Below, one piece after another: positions 33,287 to 40,537 of a stretch of DNA of 64,000 nucleotides (position 1 is the stretch's first letter; each line of letters starts with the position of its first letter). Made by a program: the position numbers and the translations under genes. The notes beneath the pieces were generated by a model. That model did no database searches. It worked only from the letters and a program-made list of their open reading frames with translations, and was not told where the DNA came from. The DNA is from Candidatus Zhuqueibacterota bacterium (GTDB taxonomy: Bacteria > BS750m-G25), in contig JADHWK010000006.1 in NCBI GenBank assembly GCA_016783505.1, forward strand, positions 1 through 64,000. Reading direction: 5' to 3'.

Positions 33287-34069
33287 TCATACCGTCTTTT
33301 TGATCCGATTCCAGATCTCATCCATTTCCCCTAAGGTGGCCCTCCGAATGTCCTTTCCGCTCTTCTTCAGTTCAACCTCGATGCGTTTAAAGCGGCGGAT
33401 GAACTTGTCAATGGTCATTCTTAAGGAATCCTCGGCGCTTAAGCCGAGGAAGCGGGATAGGTTGACCAGTGAGAATAAAAGATCGCCGAACTCCTCCTCG
33501 AGCTTGGCCTGATCTTTCTCCCGGTAGGCCGCTTTGAATTCGGCTAGTTCTTCGTCCAGTTTTTCGATAACCCCTTTGATATCGTCCCACTCGAACCCCA
33601 CCCCGGCCGCCTTCTCCTGGACCCGGTGGGCCCGAATTAACGAGGAAAGCTCCCGGGGAACTCCATTCAATACCGATTTTTCCTTTTCAGCTTGTTTTAT
33701 CCTTTCCCACTGATTGATTACCTGGGCGGCATCTTTGGCCTTTGCCGTGCCGAACACGTGGGGGTGACGCCGGATTAGCTTTTCGTTGATCAAATAAAGG
33801 ACATCTTTTATGGTGAAGCGACCGGTCTCCTCGGCTATCCTAGCGTGGAAGACTATATGCAGGAGAAGGTCCCCCAGTTCCTCCTTCAATTCGTCGTAGC
33901 GCTCGTTGTCAATGGACTCCAGTACTTCATAGACCTCCTCCAAAAGATAAGGCCTCAGCGACCTATGGGTCTGCTCCCGATCCCAGGGGCAGCCCCGTTC
34001 GCTTCTTAATTTTTTCATGATCTTCAGTAACCGATCAAATTCTCCGGTAGCCATATCCTTCTTCTCCAT
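33287..34069 (-). CDS. mazG: Nucleoside triphosphate pyrophosphohydrolase MazG
   Basis: 260 residues, all-alpha NTP pyrophosphatase removing non-canonical or excess NTPs. First MazG domain: GCPWDREQTHRSLRPYLLEEVYEVLE and ELGDLLLHIVFHARIAEE, giving the EExxE...ExxD metal motif, plus the RRHPHVFG block. Second MazG-like domain: LDEELAEFKAAYREKDQAKLEEEFGDLLFSLVNLSRFLG. Two-domain length as in E. coli MazG. A consensus promoter on this strand ends 9 nt before the start codon, so the mRNA is probably leaderless. Confidence 0.95.
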   Translation of the reverse strand: MEKKDMATGEFDRLLKIMKKLRSERGCPWDREQTHRSLRPYLLEEVYEVLESIDNERYDELKEELGDLLLHIVFHARIAEETGRFTIKDVLYLINEKLIRRHPHVFGTAKAKDAAQVINQWERIKQAEKEKSVLNGVPRELSSLIRAHRVQEKAAGVGFEWDDIKGVIEKLDEELAEFKAAYREKDQAKLEEEFGDLLFSLVNLSRFLGLSAEDSLRMTIDKFIRRFKRIEVELKKSGKDIRRATLGEMDEIWNRIKKTV

Positions 34070-34078
34070 TTTTATTTT

Positions 34079-34107
34079 AAGATATTAAAAGAAATCCACT
34101 TTGTCAA
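34079..34107 (-). promoter_or_regulatory. mazG promoter, predicted leaderless
   Basis: On the minus strand TTGACA (34107-34102), 17-nt spacer, TATCTT (34084-34079); the -10 ends 9 nt from the mazG start at 34069. Confidence 0.75.
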
Positions 34108-34117
34108 TAAAAAAGGG

Positions 34118-34146
34118 TTGTATTTTTGAATAAAATTTATTATTAT
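34118..34146 (+). promoter_or_regulatory. Promoter for the cohesin/dockerin-like gene
   Basis: TTGTAT (34118-34123), 17-nt spacer, TATTAT (34141-34146). Divergent from the mazG promoter, whose -35 lies 11 nt away. Confidence 0.55.
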
Positions 34147-34185
34147 AAGAAATGTAGAAATATAGTTAAATTCAGGTTCCCTTAA

Positions 34186-35820
34186 TTGACCCTTAACAAA
34201 CTTTTTCAAACTCTGATAATTTTTATGATGGCGGAGTCCGTCTGGGCCCAGCTTCCCATCCCGCTGCGGATCGTCAACCGGAACCCTACCGTGGAGGAGG
34301 CCTCTTCAGGGGGAAAGCCGGCGGTGCCCGACACTAACTACTTCTTCCCCCATTACAGCGATGACCGCCATCGTTCCTCCTACGACCAACTGGTGGGGCA
34401 GGAGTTCTGGGCTGATGTGATGGTGGATACGGTGATTTCCTCTACCTATAAGGTGGCCTCCTGCAGCGTCAGGGTGGCCTGGAATTTAGCGGTCATTCGC
34501 CTTCAGGAGGTTCGGATCGGTGATATGTGGGGGTTTGGTGTGGATTCTGGCCTCACCTTTCAGGTCAACAGTCAGACCGTTTCCCAGGACAGTTTTCTTT
34601 TAGACCCTTTGGTTTCCCAGAACTCCCGGGCGGTGGAGGTGGAGTTAACCACCCCATCATCTGTAGGGCCGGACGGGGAGTCGTCCCTGTTTAAACTCCG
34701 ATTTCAGGTAGCGGCCCCCGGTGTATCCCCGATTGACATCACCGCTGCTGAAGTAAAAGATCAGTATGGGGTGCCGTTCACACTGTACTATATAACTTCT
34801 TCCGGCAGCAATGGCTGGGCCAAGTTCATTCTGGGCGATTTCGGCGGGGACCATAATGATTGGATTCCGGACTCCGAAGTGGATTACCGGGATCTTGTCC
34901 CCTTAGCCGTCAACTTTGGCCGCTCTATCGGGGATACGGCCCTTACCCTACCGGATGATTCCGTCTTCTGGCGGGGGAGGCTGGACATCGGACCTACCAG
35001 CACCGGTGGGGTTGACGGTATTCCCCAGCAAGACGGCCGCATTGATTTTGAGGATCTGGTCCTTTTCTCCATCAATTACGGACGTTCCTATCAGGGGACG
35101 TTCGACCAGAAAGGCATTCCCCATCCCAACCCCCAAGTGACCGTGCGCTGGCGAGGCTGGCCGGAGGAGGCCCCGGGGGATTCCTTCACCTGCGACCTGG
35201 TGGTCGAAAATATAGCCTCCTTGAAGGCCTTCCGGGTGGTGCTGGAATATGACTCCCGTGCCTTGGCTTTGGGATCGGTGGATGAGGGGCGTTGGTTGAA
35301 GGATGAAAGGAGAGTCTTTTTCCATTCTTCTAGAAAAACCGAAGGAGGGGTTGGCATTCTTGACCTTTCGGCAGCCTTATTAGAGGGTACCGCCTCCGGG
35401 GATGGGGAGCTGGTCCGGTTTTGTTTTCATTCCCGACCAGGACAAATTTTTAGTCCACCCCGGGTGGTGTTGGACCTCAGGGATGGGATTAATCGAAGGA
35501 TAAGCTATCGGTGGACATATGGGACCGGGGAAACCCTGGCCGGTGAATTTCGTCTCGGGTCCAATTACCCCAATCCGTTCAATGCCAACACTGCAATCCC
35601 ATTTGTCATTGACCAGGAAGGATCGGTGTCTTTGTCGGTAGTAAATTCAAAGGGACAGGTCATTTCCCCTTTGTTTAACGGTTTGAGGCAGCCCGGGATA
35701 TACCAGGTCATCTGGGATGCTACCGACGGGGATGGCCTTAAGGTGGCCAGCGGCCCCTATTTTATCCTGCTGGAACAGGGTCCCCGGAGGGCGGTCAGAA
35801 GGGTACTGATTTTGAGATGA
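34186..35820 (+). CDS. Surface protein with cohesin-like and dockerin-like domains and sorting tail
   Basis: 544 residues. The TTG start gives MTLNKLFQTLIIFMMAESVW then AQ, a normal signal; the next ATG would be too short. A cohesin-like beta-sandwich (about 65-200), then two dockerin-type segments (GGDHNDWIPDSEVDYRDLVPLAVNFGRS and QQDGRIDFEDLVLFSINYGRS, about 225-300), a second cohesin-like domain (about 325-450, DSFTCDLVVENIASLKAFRVVLEYDSRALALG) and a C-terminal SNYPNPFNANTAIPF sorting domain. Cohesin-dockerin pairs assemble protein complexes; here they may build a surface scaffold. Two related genes follow directly. Confidence 0.7.
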   Translation: MTLNKLFQTLIIFMMAESVWAQLPIPLRIVNRNPTVEEASSGGKPAVPDTNYFFPHYSDDRHRSSYDQLVGQEFWADVMVDTVISSTYKVASCSVRVAWNLAVIRLQEVRIGDMWGFGVDSGLTFQVNSQTVSQDSFLLDPLVSQNSRAVEVELTTPSSVGPDGESSLFKLRFQVAAPGVSPIDITAAEVKDQYGVPFTLYYITSSGSNGWAKFILGDFGGDHNDWIPDSEVDYRDLVPLAVNFGRSIGDTALTLPDDSVFWRGRLDIGPTSTGGVDGIPQQDGRIDFEDLVLFSINYGRSYQGTFDQKGIPHPNPQVTVRWRGWPEEAPGDSFTCDLVVENIASLKAFRVVLEYDSRALALGSVDEGRWLKDERRVFFHSSRKTEGGVGILDLSAALLEGTASGDGELVRFCFHSRPGQIFSPPRVVLDLRDGINRRISYRWTYGTGETLAGEFRLGSNYPNPFNANTAIPFVIDQEGSVSLSVVNSKGQVISPLFNGLRQPGIYQVIWDATDGDGLKVASGPYFILLEQGPRRAVRRVLILR

Positions 35821-35842
35821 ACCTAAATCCGGGAAGTGAACA

Positions 35843-35960
35843 CTGAAAAATACTGAATTGTTGATTGTTAATTGTCAATTGTTAAAACCCAGACTCCAGC
35901 ATCAATCAGCAATCAGCAATTAGCAATCATTTCAGTATCATTTCCCAAGATCGTTCCGAC
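35843..35960. repeat. TTGATTG-type dispersed palindrome
   Basis: TACTGAATTGTTGATTGTTA left arm; AACCCAGACTCCAGCATC joint; ATCAGCAATCAGCAATTAGC right arm; then AAGATCGTTCCGACAGTG, also seen next to the 52213 copy as AGATCGTTCCGATAGG. Confidence 0.8.
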
Positions 35961-35996
35961 AGTGTTTTCCGAATCTGGTATGAACAGGCAGCGATT

Positions 35997-37070
35997 ATGA
36001 GAAGCAGTTCCTTTCTGTTGATTTTTTTGGTGGGCTCGACCCTAAGGGCCCAGCCCGTAGGGGTTCGCTTTGACCCATCCCGGTTAACTACCAACGTGGC
36101 CGTCGGGGACAGCTTTCGCTTGGCGGTAGTCCTGAACAGCACGGCTACTTTTGTGCGGGGGACACATCTGAAGATAGAATTCAGTGACACCGTTCTGACC
36201 CCCGGAAGGGTTGATCTGGGAACATTATTCACCCAGACCAGTGCCGCATACTTCTTTGATTACCACACTGATACCCGGGATTCATCCCTGGTCTTGGATG
36301 CGGCGGTATTAGGCTACGGCCGATACTTTAACGGTCCCGGGGTCTTATTCTGGATTAGTTTCCATGCATTAGGTGTCGGAGACATTCAGTTAATTATTAC
36401 TGAACTGAATTTATTTGATGTGGATGGTGATTCTGTAGAAGCTGAAGGCTTCGCTGGTTATGTAAAAGTGGCCCAGAGCGATGAGTGGCCCCCGGGACCG
36501 GTGACCCATTTTACTGCCACTGCCGGGCGGGACGGACATATTTTCTTAAGCTGGCATAACCCGGACGATTTTGATTTTCGTGAGACGATGATCCGGCGAA
36601 AGGTGGGGGAATTTCCAAACAGCCATACTGACGGGGACATCGTTTACGCCGGTCCGGCAGAGGGCTTTCACGATACCAGGCTGCAGCAGGGGATAACCTT
36701 TTACTATCAGGCATATAGTTATGACGATGAGATTCCGCCCAATTATTCTTCAGGGGTTGGGGACACGGCGACCACTCAGTTCCTGGGAACCTACGCCGCC
36801 CCCAATCCCTTTAATCCGGACCGGGAGACGGTCAAAATTGCCTTTATGTTAGAGGAGGACGCCCGGCTAACCATAGAGATTTTCGATGCTTTCGGACGCC
36901 GAGTTATTACCTTGATAGAGGATGAATTCATATGGGCCCGGGAACAAAACCAGGTGTTTTGGGATGGAGAGAATCAGAGGGGAGATCAGGTGGCCAACGG
37001 CGTGTATATCTATCGGTTAAGAACAAATAGGGGTTACAAAAGAATAGGGAAAATTGGTGTTGTGCGCTAA
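35997..37070 (+). CDS. Cohesin-like/Fn3 surface protein with sorting tail
   Basis: 357 residues with signal MRSSSFLLIFLVGSTLRAQ. A cohesin-like domain spans about 28-155 (VGDSFRLAVVLNSTATFVRGTHLKIEFSDTVLTPG...LFWISFHALGVG), then a fibronectin type III-like domain (about 162-255, PPGPVTHFTATAGRDGHIFLSWHNPD...FYYQAYSYDDE), then a C-terminal AAPNPFNPDRETVKIAF...GVYIYRLRTNRGYKR sorting domain. Likely partner for the dockerin-like segments of the upstream gene. It ends inside the start of the PorV-like gene, next to a REP-like palindrome. Confidence 0.75.
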   Translation: MRSSSFLLIFLVGSTLRAQPVGVRFDPSRLTTNVAVGDSFRLAVVLNSTATFVRGTHLKIEFSDTVLTPGRVDLGTLFTQTSAAYFFDYHTDTRDSSLVLDAAVLGYGRYFNGPGVLFWISFHALGVGDIQLIITELNLFDVDGDSVEAEGFAGYVKVAQSDEWPPGPVTHFTATAGRDGHIFLSWHNPDDFDFRETMIRRKVGEFPNSHTDGDIVYAGPAEGFHDTRLQQGITFYYQAYSYDDEIPPNYSSGVGDTATTQFLGTYAAPNPFNPDRETVKIAFMLEEDARLTIEIFDAFGRRVITLIEDEFIWAREQNQVFWDGENQRGDQVANGVYIYRLRTNRGYKRIGKIGVVR

Positions 37071-38007
37071 ATGGGCAATTCGTAAATTGCCCCTGCGTCT
37101 TTTTATCATAGCCTTTGGGGTTGGGGGGTTACAACCGGTTTTTGGTGGAGATAAAGGGGACGGAGGCTATGCCGGGGGATTTTTGCGGTTCGGGGTGGGG
37201 GCCCGAGCCCTGGGAATGGGTAACGCCTTTGTTGCCGTGGCCGATGACCCCACCTCCTGCTACTGGAACCCGGCCGGGCTAACTCGGGTGGGGGGAATCG
37301 GTTTCACCACCTCCACTATCCTGATGTCCCTGGGGAGGAGGCTGGATTACATCGGATTGGTTCGACCCATTACCCATCTGCGGGCTATTGGGGTGGGCTT
37401 TGTGAACTTTGGCCTAGGGGATATCGAGGGGCGGGATCAGTATGGACTTCCTACCCAAAAGTTCAGCTTTCGGGAAAGCGCCCTTTTGGTCTCTTATGGA
37501 TTTATCCTGCGGGAAGGACTGGGGGTTGGTCTTACCGGGAAGCTCTTAAACAGCAGCTTGGCTAATTATCGAGCCTATGGGGCGGGTGTGGATGTGGGGC
37601 TCTTATGGAAACCCATTACCTCGGCGACAGTGGGTGTGGTGGCCCAGGATGTCTACACCTATCTGAAATGGGACACACCGGCCAGCCATGGGGAGCGGTT
37701 TCCTATCCACTTCAAGGTGGCCTTTTCCAACGCCGTTTTGGACAGCGCCCTTCAATTTTCTATTGCTTATGATAAAAACATAGAACAGGCTCCGGGCCGC
37801 CATCTGGGAATAGAATATTGGTTTCAGAAAACGATTGGGTTTCGCATAGGTAGGGAGGGAAATGATACCGTCTTTGGCCTGGGAATAATCTACCGTACCT
37901 TTCACTTTGATTACGGCTTTCGGCCTGATTCCATGGGTGAGGGCGGGGTGCATGCCCTGGATGTTGGATTCCGTTTGCCAGGCCGATTGATAAGGCTTTC
38001 GCCTTAG
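37054..38007 (+). CDS. PorV/UPF0164-like outer-membrane protein
   Basis: About 317 residues. After a signal (RLFIIAFGVGGLQPVFG) the mature part opens with FLRFGVGARALGMGNAFVAVADDPTSCYWNPAGL, the signature of PorV/PorQ-type barrels, and continues in about 14 strands. PorV-type proteins carry type IX substrates to the surface, and this gene directly follows two genes whose products end in sorting domains. No ATG is available: TTG 37054, GTG 37057 or TTG 37060 are the candidate starts, and the positively charged n-region is encoded by the palindrome at 37073-37092. It overlaps the previous gene by up to 17 nt. Confidence 0.8.
   Translation: MVLCAKWAIRKLPLRLFIIAFGVGGLQPVFGGDKGDGGYAGGFLRFGVGARALGMGNAFVAVADDPTSCYWNPAGLTRVGGIGFTTSTILMSLGRRLDYIGLVRPITHLRAIGVGFVNFGLGDIEGRDQYGLPTQKFSFRESALLVSYGFILREGLGVGLTGKLLNSSLANYRAYGAGVDVGLLWKPITSATVGVVAQDVYTYLKWDTPASHGERFPIHFKVAFSNAVLDSALQFSIAYDKNIEQAPGRHLGIEYWFQKTIGFRIGREGNDTVFGLGIIYRTFHFDYGFRPDSMGEGGVHALDVGFRLPGRLIRLSP
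37073..37092. repeat. REP-like palindrome at the start of the PorV-like gene
   Basis: GGGCAATT-CGTA-AATTGCCC followed by CCTGC, a diverged relative of the palindrome within the RAYT gene. It spans codons WAIRKLPLR of the signal peptide. Confidence 0.7.
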
Positions 38008-38015
38008 AATTTTTC

Positions 38016-38044
38016 TTGACTATTTCCTTTGAATTTATTACATT
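38016..38044 (+). promoter_or_regulatory. Promoter for the small membrane protein and perhaps tRNA-Val
   Basis: TTGACT (38016-38021), 17-nt spacer, TACATT (38039-38044); 24 nt before ATG 38069, with AAGGA in between. Confidence 0.65.
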
Positions 38045-38068
38045 TCATATTGTAAAAAAGGATGAATC

Positions 38069-38332
38069 ATGGCAAAAGGAATCCGGGGGGGAAAGCGAAG
38101 GGTCATAAAAGAGCAGAAACTGCTCGGTTTCGTGGGACGGGAAAATTATCTCTTTTTTCTGGGGGGTGTTGGGGTCCTAATCTTGGGGTTTATCTTTCTC
38201 TCTATTGGACCTTGGGACAGTTTTTGGTCATTAACGCTGGCCCCCATCCTGTTGATCATCGGTTATATCATTTTGATTCCCCTGTCCATTCTCTACAAAA
38301 AAAAGAAGGGGGGAGACAATCCGGGCGGTTAG
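38069..38332 (+). CDS. Small two-TM membrane protein (DUF3098-like)
   Basis: 87 residues. A basic N terminus (MAKGIRGGKRRVIKEQKLLGF) is followed by two hydrophobic helices (about 29-47 and 55-78) and a basic tail (LYKKKKGGDNPGG). The two-helix layout resembles DUF3098 proteins common in Bacteroidetes-related bacteria. AAGGA precedes the ATG. Its TAG stop lies inside the first bases of tRNA-Val, a 10-nt overlap. Role unknown. An overlapping frame from 38062 lacks a ribosome site and hydrophobic helices and is not real. Confidence 0.6.
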   Translation: MAKGIRGGKRRVIKEQKLLGFVGRENYLFFLGGVGVLILGFIFLSIGPWDSFWSLTLAPILLIIGYIILIPLSILYKKKKGGDNPGG

Positions 38333-38397
38333 CTCAGTTGGTTTAGAGTGTCTGCCTTACAAGCAGAAAGTCGGCAGTTCGAATCTGCCACCGCCCA
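38323..38397 (+). tRNA. tRNA-Val (anticodon TAC)
   Basis: Complete cloverleaf: acceptor GGGCGGT / ACCGCCC with discriminator A; D-arm AGCTCAGTTGGTTTAGAGT; anticodon arm TCTGC-CTTACAA-GCAGA; T-arm GGCAG-TTCGAAT-CTGCC. The anticodon UAC reads GUA. CCA is not encoded. Confidence 0.95.
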
Positions 38398-38416
38398 CAG
38401 AAAGTTAAAATGTTTG

Positions 38417-38445
38417 TTGACAAAGCCGCGAATTTTTCGTAAATT
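38417..38445 (+). promoter_or_regulatory. Promoter ahead of the first tRNA-Asp-like copy
   Basis: TTGACA (38417-38422), 17-nt spacer, TAAATT (38440-38445). Would transcribe the tRNA-Asp-like sequence, the GIY-YIG gene and the intact tRNA-Asp. Confidence 0.7.
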
Positions 38446-38477
38446 TAAATAGGTTATTTACTGAAAGTTTTTTTTAG

Positions 38478-38546
38478 GGGGTCGTAGTTCAGTTGGCTAG
38501 AACGCCGGTCTGTCATCCCGATGGTTCGGGACGAGTTCGAGTCTCG
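38478..38546 (+). pseudogene. tRNA-Asp-like copy 1, hairpin-bearing and 3'-truncated
   Basis: Matches the intact tRNA-Asp at 38793 through the 5' acceptor, D-arm, anticodon GTC and T-loop (GAGTTCGAGTCTCG), but the 3' anticodon stem and variable loop are replaced by TCCCGA-TGGT-TCGGGA (38516-38531), four nt longer than the normal sequence. The 3' acceptor strand is missing; the sequence runs on into the GIY-YIG gene. It cannot fold as a normal tRNA. Confidence 0.8.
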
Positions 38547-38557
38547 GTGGATGCCTG

Positions 38558-38815
38558 ATGTTTTATGTGTATTTATTGCAGAGTGAAAAAGATGGTTCTT
38601 TCTACATTGGATATACCTCAAATTTAGAACTCAGAATAAAGGAACACAATAATGGGAAAGGACGTTACACCAACAAGAAAACACCATGGTCATTGGTTTA
38701 TGTGGAAAGATTTGCGATAAAAAGCGATGCTTTAAGACGGGAGAGATTTTTAAAAAGGCAGAAAAATAGGGCTTTTTATGAAAAGTTGATACGGGGTCGT
38801 AGTTCAGTTGGCTAG
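38558..38815 (+). CDS. Small GIY-YIG nuclease-like protein ending inside tRNA-Asp
   Basis: 85 residues of a stand-alone GIY-YIG domain: FYVYLLQSEKDGSFYIGYTSN (GIY and YIG strands), LELRIKEHNNGKGRYTNKKTPW with the catalytic Arg, and AIKSDALRRERFLKRQK with the metal-binding Glu. Fits the small YhbQ/UvrC-N-like group. The last residues RGRSSVG and the TAG stop are read from the first 23 nt of tRNA-Asp, so gene and tRNA overlap. It lies between a damaged and an intact tRNA-Asp copy, and a remnant of its 3' end precedes the distant copy at 43494. This suggests a mobile or homing-like unit using tRNA-Asp. Confidence 0.8.
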   Translation: MFYVYLLQSEKDGSFYIGYTSNLELRIKEHNNGKGRYTNKKTPWSLVYVERFAIKSDALRRERFLKRQKNRAFYEKLIRGRSSVG

Positions 38816-38866
38816 AACGCCGGCCTGTCACGCCGGAGGTCGCGAGTTCGAGTCTCGTCGGCCCCG
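38793..38866 (+). tRNA. tRNA-Asp (anticodon GTC)
   Basis: Intact cloverleaf: acceptor GGGGTCG / CGGCCCC with discriminator G; D-arm GTTC...GAAC; anticodon arm CCGGC-CTGTCAC-GCCGG; variable AGGTC; T-arm GCGAG-TTCGAGT-CTCGT. Its first 23 nt are also the 3' end of the GIY-YIG gene. Followed by a strong terminator. Confidence 0.96.
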
Positions 38867-38870
38867 CCCG

Positions 38871-38923
38871 AAATAGCCTCCTCAAGTTCTTAAGAAAAAT
38901 AACTTGACCGGAGGCTATTTTTT
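38871..38923 (+). terminator. Terminator after tRNA-Asp
   Basis: AAATAGCCTCC (38871-38881) pairs with GGAGGCTATTT (38910-38920), with an inner TCAAGTT/AACTTGA stem, then a T-run. Confidence 0.9.
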
Positions 38924-39012
38924 GAGACTTCCGACAAATACTAGGTTTGGTTTCTGATGTAAAAAATTCTTGATCTGGTTAAACAGTTATTTGCCGAAGG
39001 TTTTTTTATTGG

Positions 39013-39090
39013 GGGGTCGTAGTTCAGTTGGCTAGAACGCCGGTCTGTCATCCCGATGGTTCGGGACGAGTTCGGGTCTCGTCGGCCCTC
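39013..39090 (+). pseudogene. tRNA-Asp-like copy 2 with hairpin in place of the anticodon 3' stem
   Basis: Full-length copy: acceptor GGGGTCG / CGGCCCT, D-arm, anticodon GTC, then TCCCGA-TGGT-TCGGGA (39051-39066) instead of the 3' anticodon stem and variable loop; T-arm ACGAG-TTCGGGT-CTCGT is perfectly paired. The kept acceptor and T-arm pairing with a broken anticodon stem is odd for simple decay. The 30 bp upstream resemble those upstream of copy 1. Confidence 0.75.
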
Positions 39091-39149
39091 CGAATGCCAA
39101 AAGGCTTTCCCTCTTCATCCAACCTATCGAAAAAGTCTACCAAGCTACA

Positions 39150-39400
39150 CACACCACCATCCCCATAGCTACGCCCCGCTTAAACGGATCAACGTAAAAC
39201 TTCCACGGTCGCATTGAAGATGAACTCTGTACCACCGAAACCTTTACCTATGAAAAAGAACTTCTGGATAAAATAATAAGCTATATGCTGTTCTATCACT
39301 TCAAACGCCCACACCAAGGCCTCAGCAATAACAACGGGCGTCCCTCTACATTATACCTTTACATCAAAACTAAACTACCTAATGCAACACCATCCTTGAC
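39150..39400 (+). pseudogene. Remnant of a DDE transposase (integrase core, C-terminal part)
   Basis: Frame with a stop near 39192 reads FHGRIEDELCTTETF then YEKELLDKIISYMLFYHFKR and PHQGLSNNNGRPST. GRIED carries the last catalytic Glu and KRPHQGL is the conserved end of rve-type transposases (IS3/IS481-like). No N-terminal catalytic Asp motifs or terminal repeats are visible, so it is a fragment. It sits directly after tRNA-Asp-like copy 2, at the left side of the AT-rich island. Confidence 0.65.
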
Positions 39401-39420
39401 ATTCCTACCGCCAATCATCT

Positions 39421-39459
39421 TGGATCGGATCCCAATCAGTCGGGCGCATGACCGATCCA
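39421..39459. repeat. GATCGGTCAGGC-family palindrome
   Basis: TGGATCGG (39421-39428) and CCGATCCA (39452-39459) enclose AATCAGTCGGGCGCATGACC. The rest of 39460-39543 shows no gene. Confidence 0.6.
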
Positions 39460-39543
39460 CCCAAAACAACTGCTCCAACAAACACGCCCCACTAATAGTG
39501 GGGAGGTCTTATCCATTGAGGTCAATATTACTTAATTTTTTAC

Positions 39544-39598
39544 TTGACTTTCAACAAATTAATTATTATATTTAGGAGTATGTACGTACATACATACT
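39544..39598 (+). promoter_or_regulatory. Promoter with overlapping operator palindrome for the island operon
   Basis: TTGACT (39544-39549), 17-nt spacer, TATATT (39567-39572). Five nt downstream, over the predicted start of transcription, lies AGTATGTA-CGTACA-TACATACT (39577-39598), an exact 8-bp inverted repeat with a near-symmetric centre. The first gene encodes an RHH-like DNA-binding N terminus, so autorepression is likely. A single half-site AGTATGTA recurs at 43356-43363, beyond the operon end. Confidence 0.75.
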
Positions 39599-39616
39599 TC
39601 TAAAATTGTAACCTCT

Positions 39617-40537
39617 ATGATCAAGATAACTAAAACAATCAAGATTTCAATACGCCAGGAAGAGTGGATCAAATCTAAAAAGATTAACTTTTCAGAGTGG
39701 GTAAGACAGAAATTAGATGCAGAAATTGATCAACAACTCAAATTGGGAAATAAAGACAGATTCAAGGCTGTTATATTAGCTGCTGGCAAAGATACTAACC
39801 TTTTTCCGCTCACTGAAGATATACCCAAAGCTCTACTTGATGTCAAGGGAAAAACTATCCTCCAGCGACAGATTGAAATGCTTAGGATGATCGGGATAAA
39901 TGATATTGCAGTCGTGCGAGGTTACAAAAAGGATCAGATAAACTTCCCTAATCTGGAGTACTTTGATAATGATGATTATGAAAATACAGGAATTTTAGTT
40001 TCTTTATTTCTTGCCAGGAAATTTATGGATGGAGATATGGTAGTTTTGTACGGTGACATTCTTTTTGAAATAGGCATACTAAAAAGACTAATAGAAACAC
40101 GATACAACACTACTCTAGTTGTTGATAGAGGTTGGAAAAGGCGCTATCAGGTTAGTCATGAAGAGCATCCTTCTGCTCCTGAGTTGACTACCCTATCTGA
40201 CAAAGAGCGGGAGATTGAAATTAGTTCAGTTGGCGTCGGTTTACCTGAAACTAATTCAACATCTGAATTTATCGGGTTAGCTAAATTATCAACCAGTGCC
40301 TGTTCAGTTCTCAAGGATCTTTATGAAAAAGTTTATTGTGTAAATAAGGATAAGAAATTTTACCAGACTGAACATATTAGAAATGCATCCTTCGTCGACT
40401 TTATTCAAGAATTGATAAATCGGGGAGAAAAAGTGTCTGCTTTAGAAATTTGGCGGAAATGGATAGATGTAGACACGTTTGAAGACTACAGAAATGCATG
40501 GAAACTTTTAGACGAAATAACTGGGAGCGAAAAATGA
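39617..40537 (+). CDS. Nucleotidyltransferase with an N-terminal ribbon-helix-helix-like domain
   Basis: 306 residues. The first ~40 (IKISIRQEEWIKSKKINFSEWVRQKLDAEI) look like a ribbon-helix-helix DNA-binding unit. Then a GT-A nucleotidyltransferase: FKAVILAAGKDTNLFPLTED...PKALLDVKGKTILQRQIEML, VVLYGDILFE (metal Asp) and KWIDVDTFEDYRNAWKLL. This best fits cytidylyltransferases for phosphocholine, phosphonate or similar headgroups. The usual AAGxGxR signature is AAGKDTN, so the conserved Arg is missing and activity may differ. First gene of an AT-rich operon with operator; overlaps the next gene by ATGA. Confidence 0.75.
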   Translation: MIKITKTIKISIRQEEWIKSKKINFSEWVRQKLDAEIDQQLKLGNKDRFKAVILAAGKDTNLFPLTEDIPKALLDVKGKTILQRQIEMLRMIGINDIAVVRGYKKDQINFPNLEYFDNDDYENTGILVSLFLARKFMDGDMVVLYGDILFEIGILKRLIETRYNTTLVVDRGWKRRYQVSHEEHPSAPELTTLSDKEREIEISSVGVGLPETNSTSEFIGLAKLSTSACSVLKDLYEKVYCVNKDKKFYQTEHIRNASFVDFIQELINRGEKVSALEIWRKWIDVDTFEDYRNAWKLLDEITGSEK

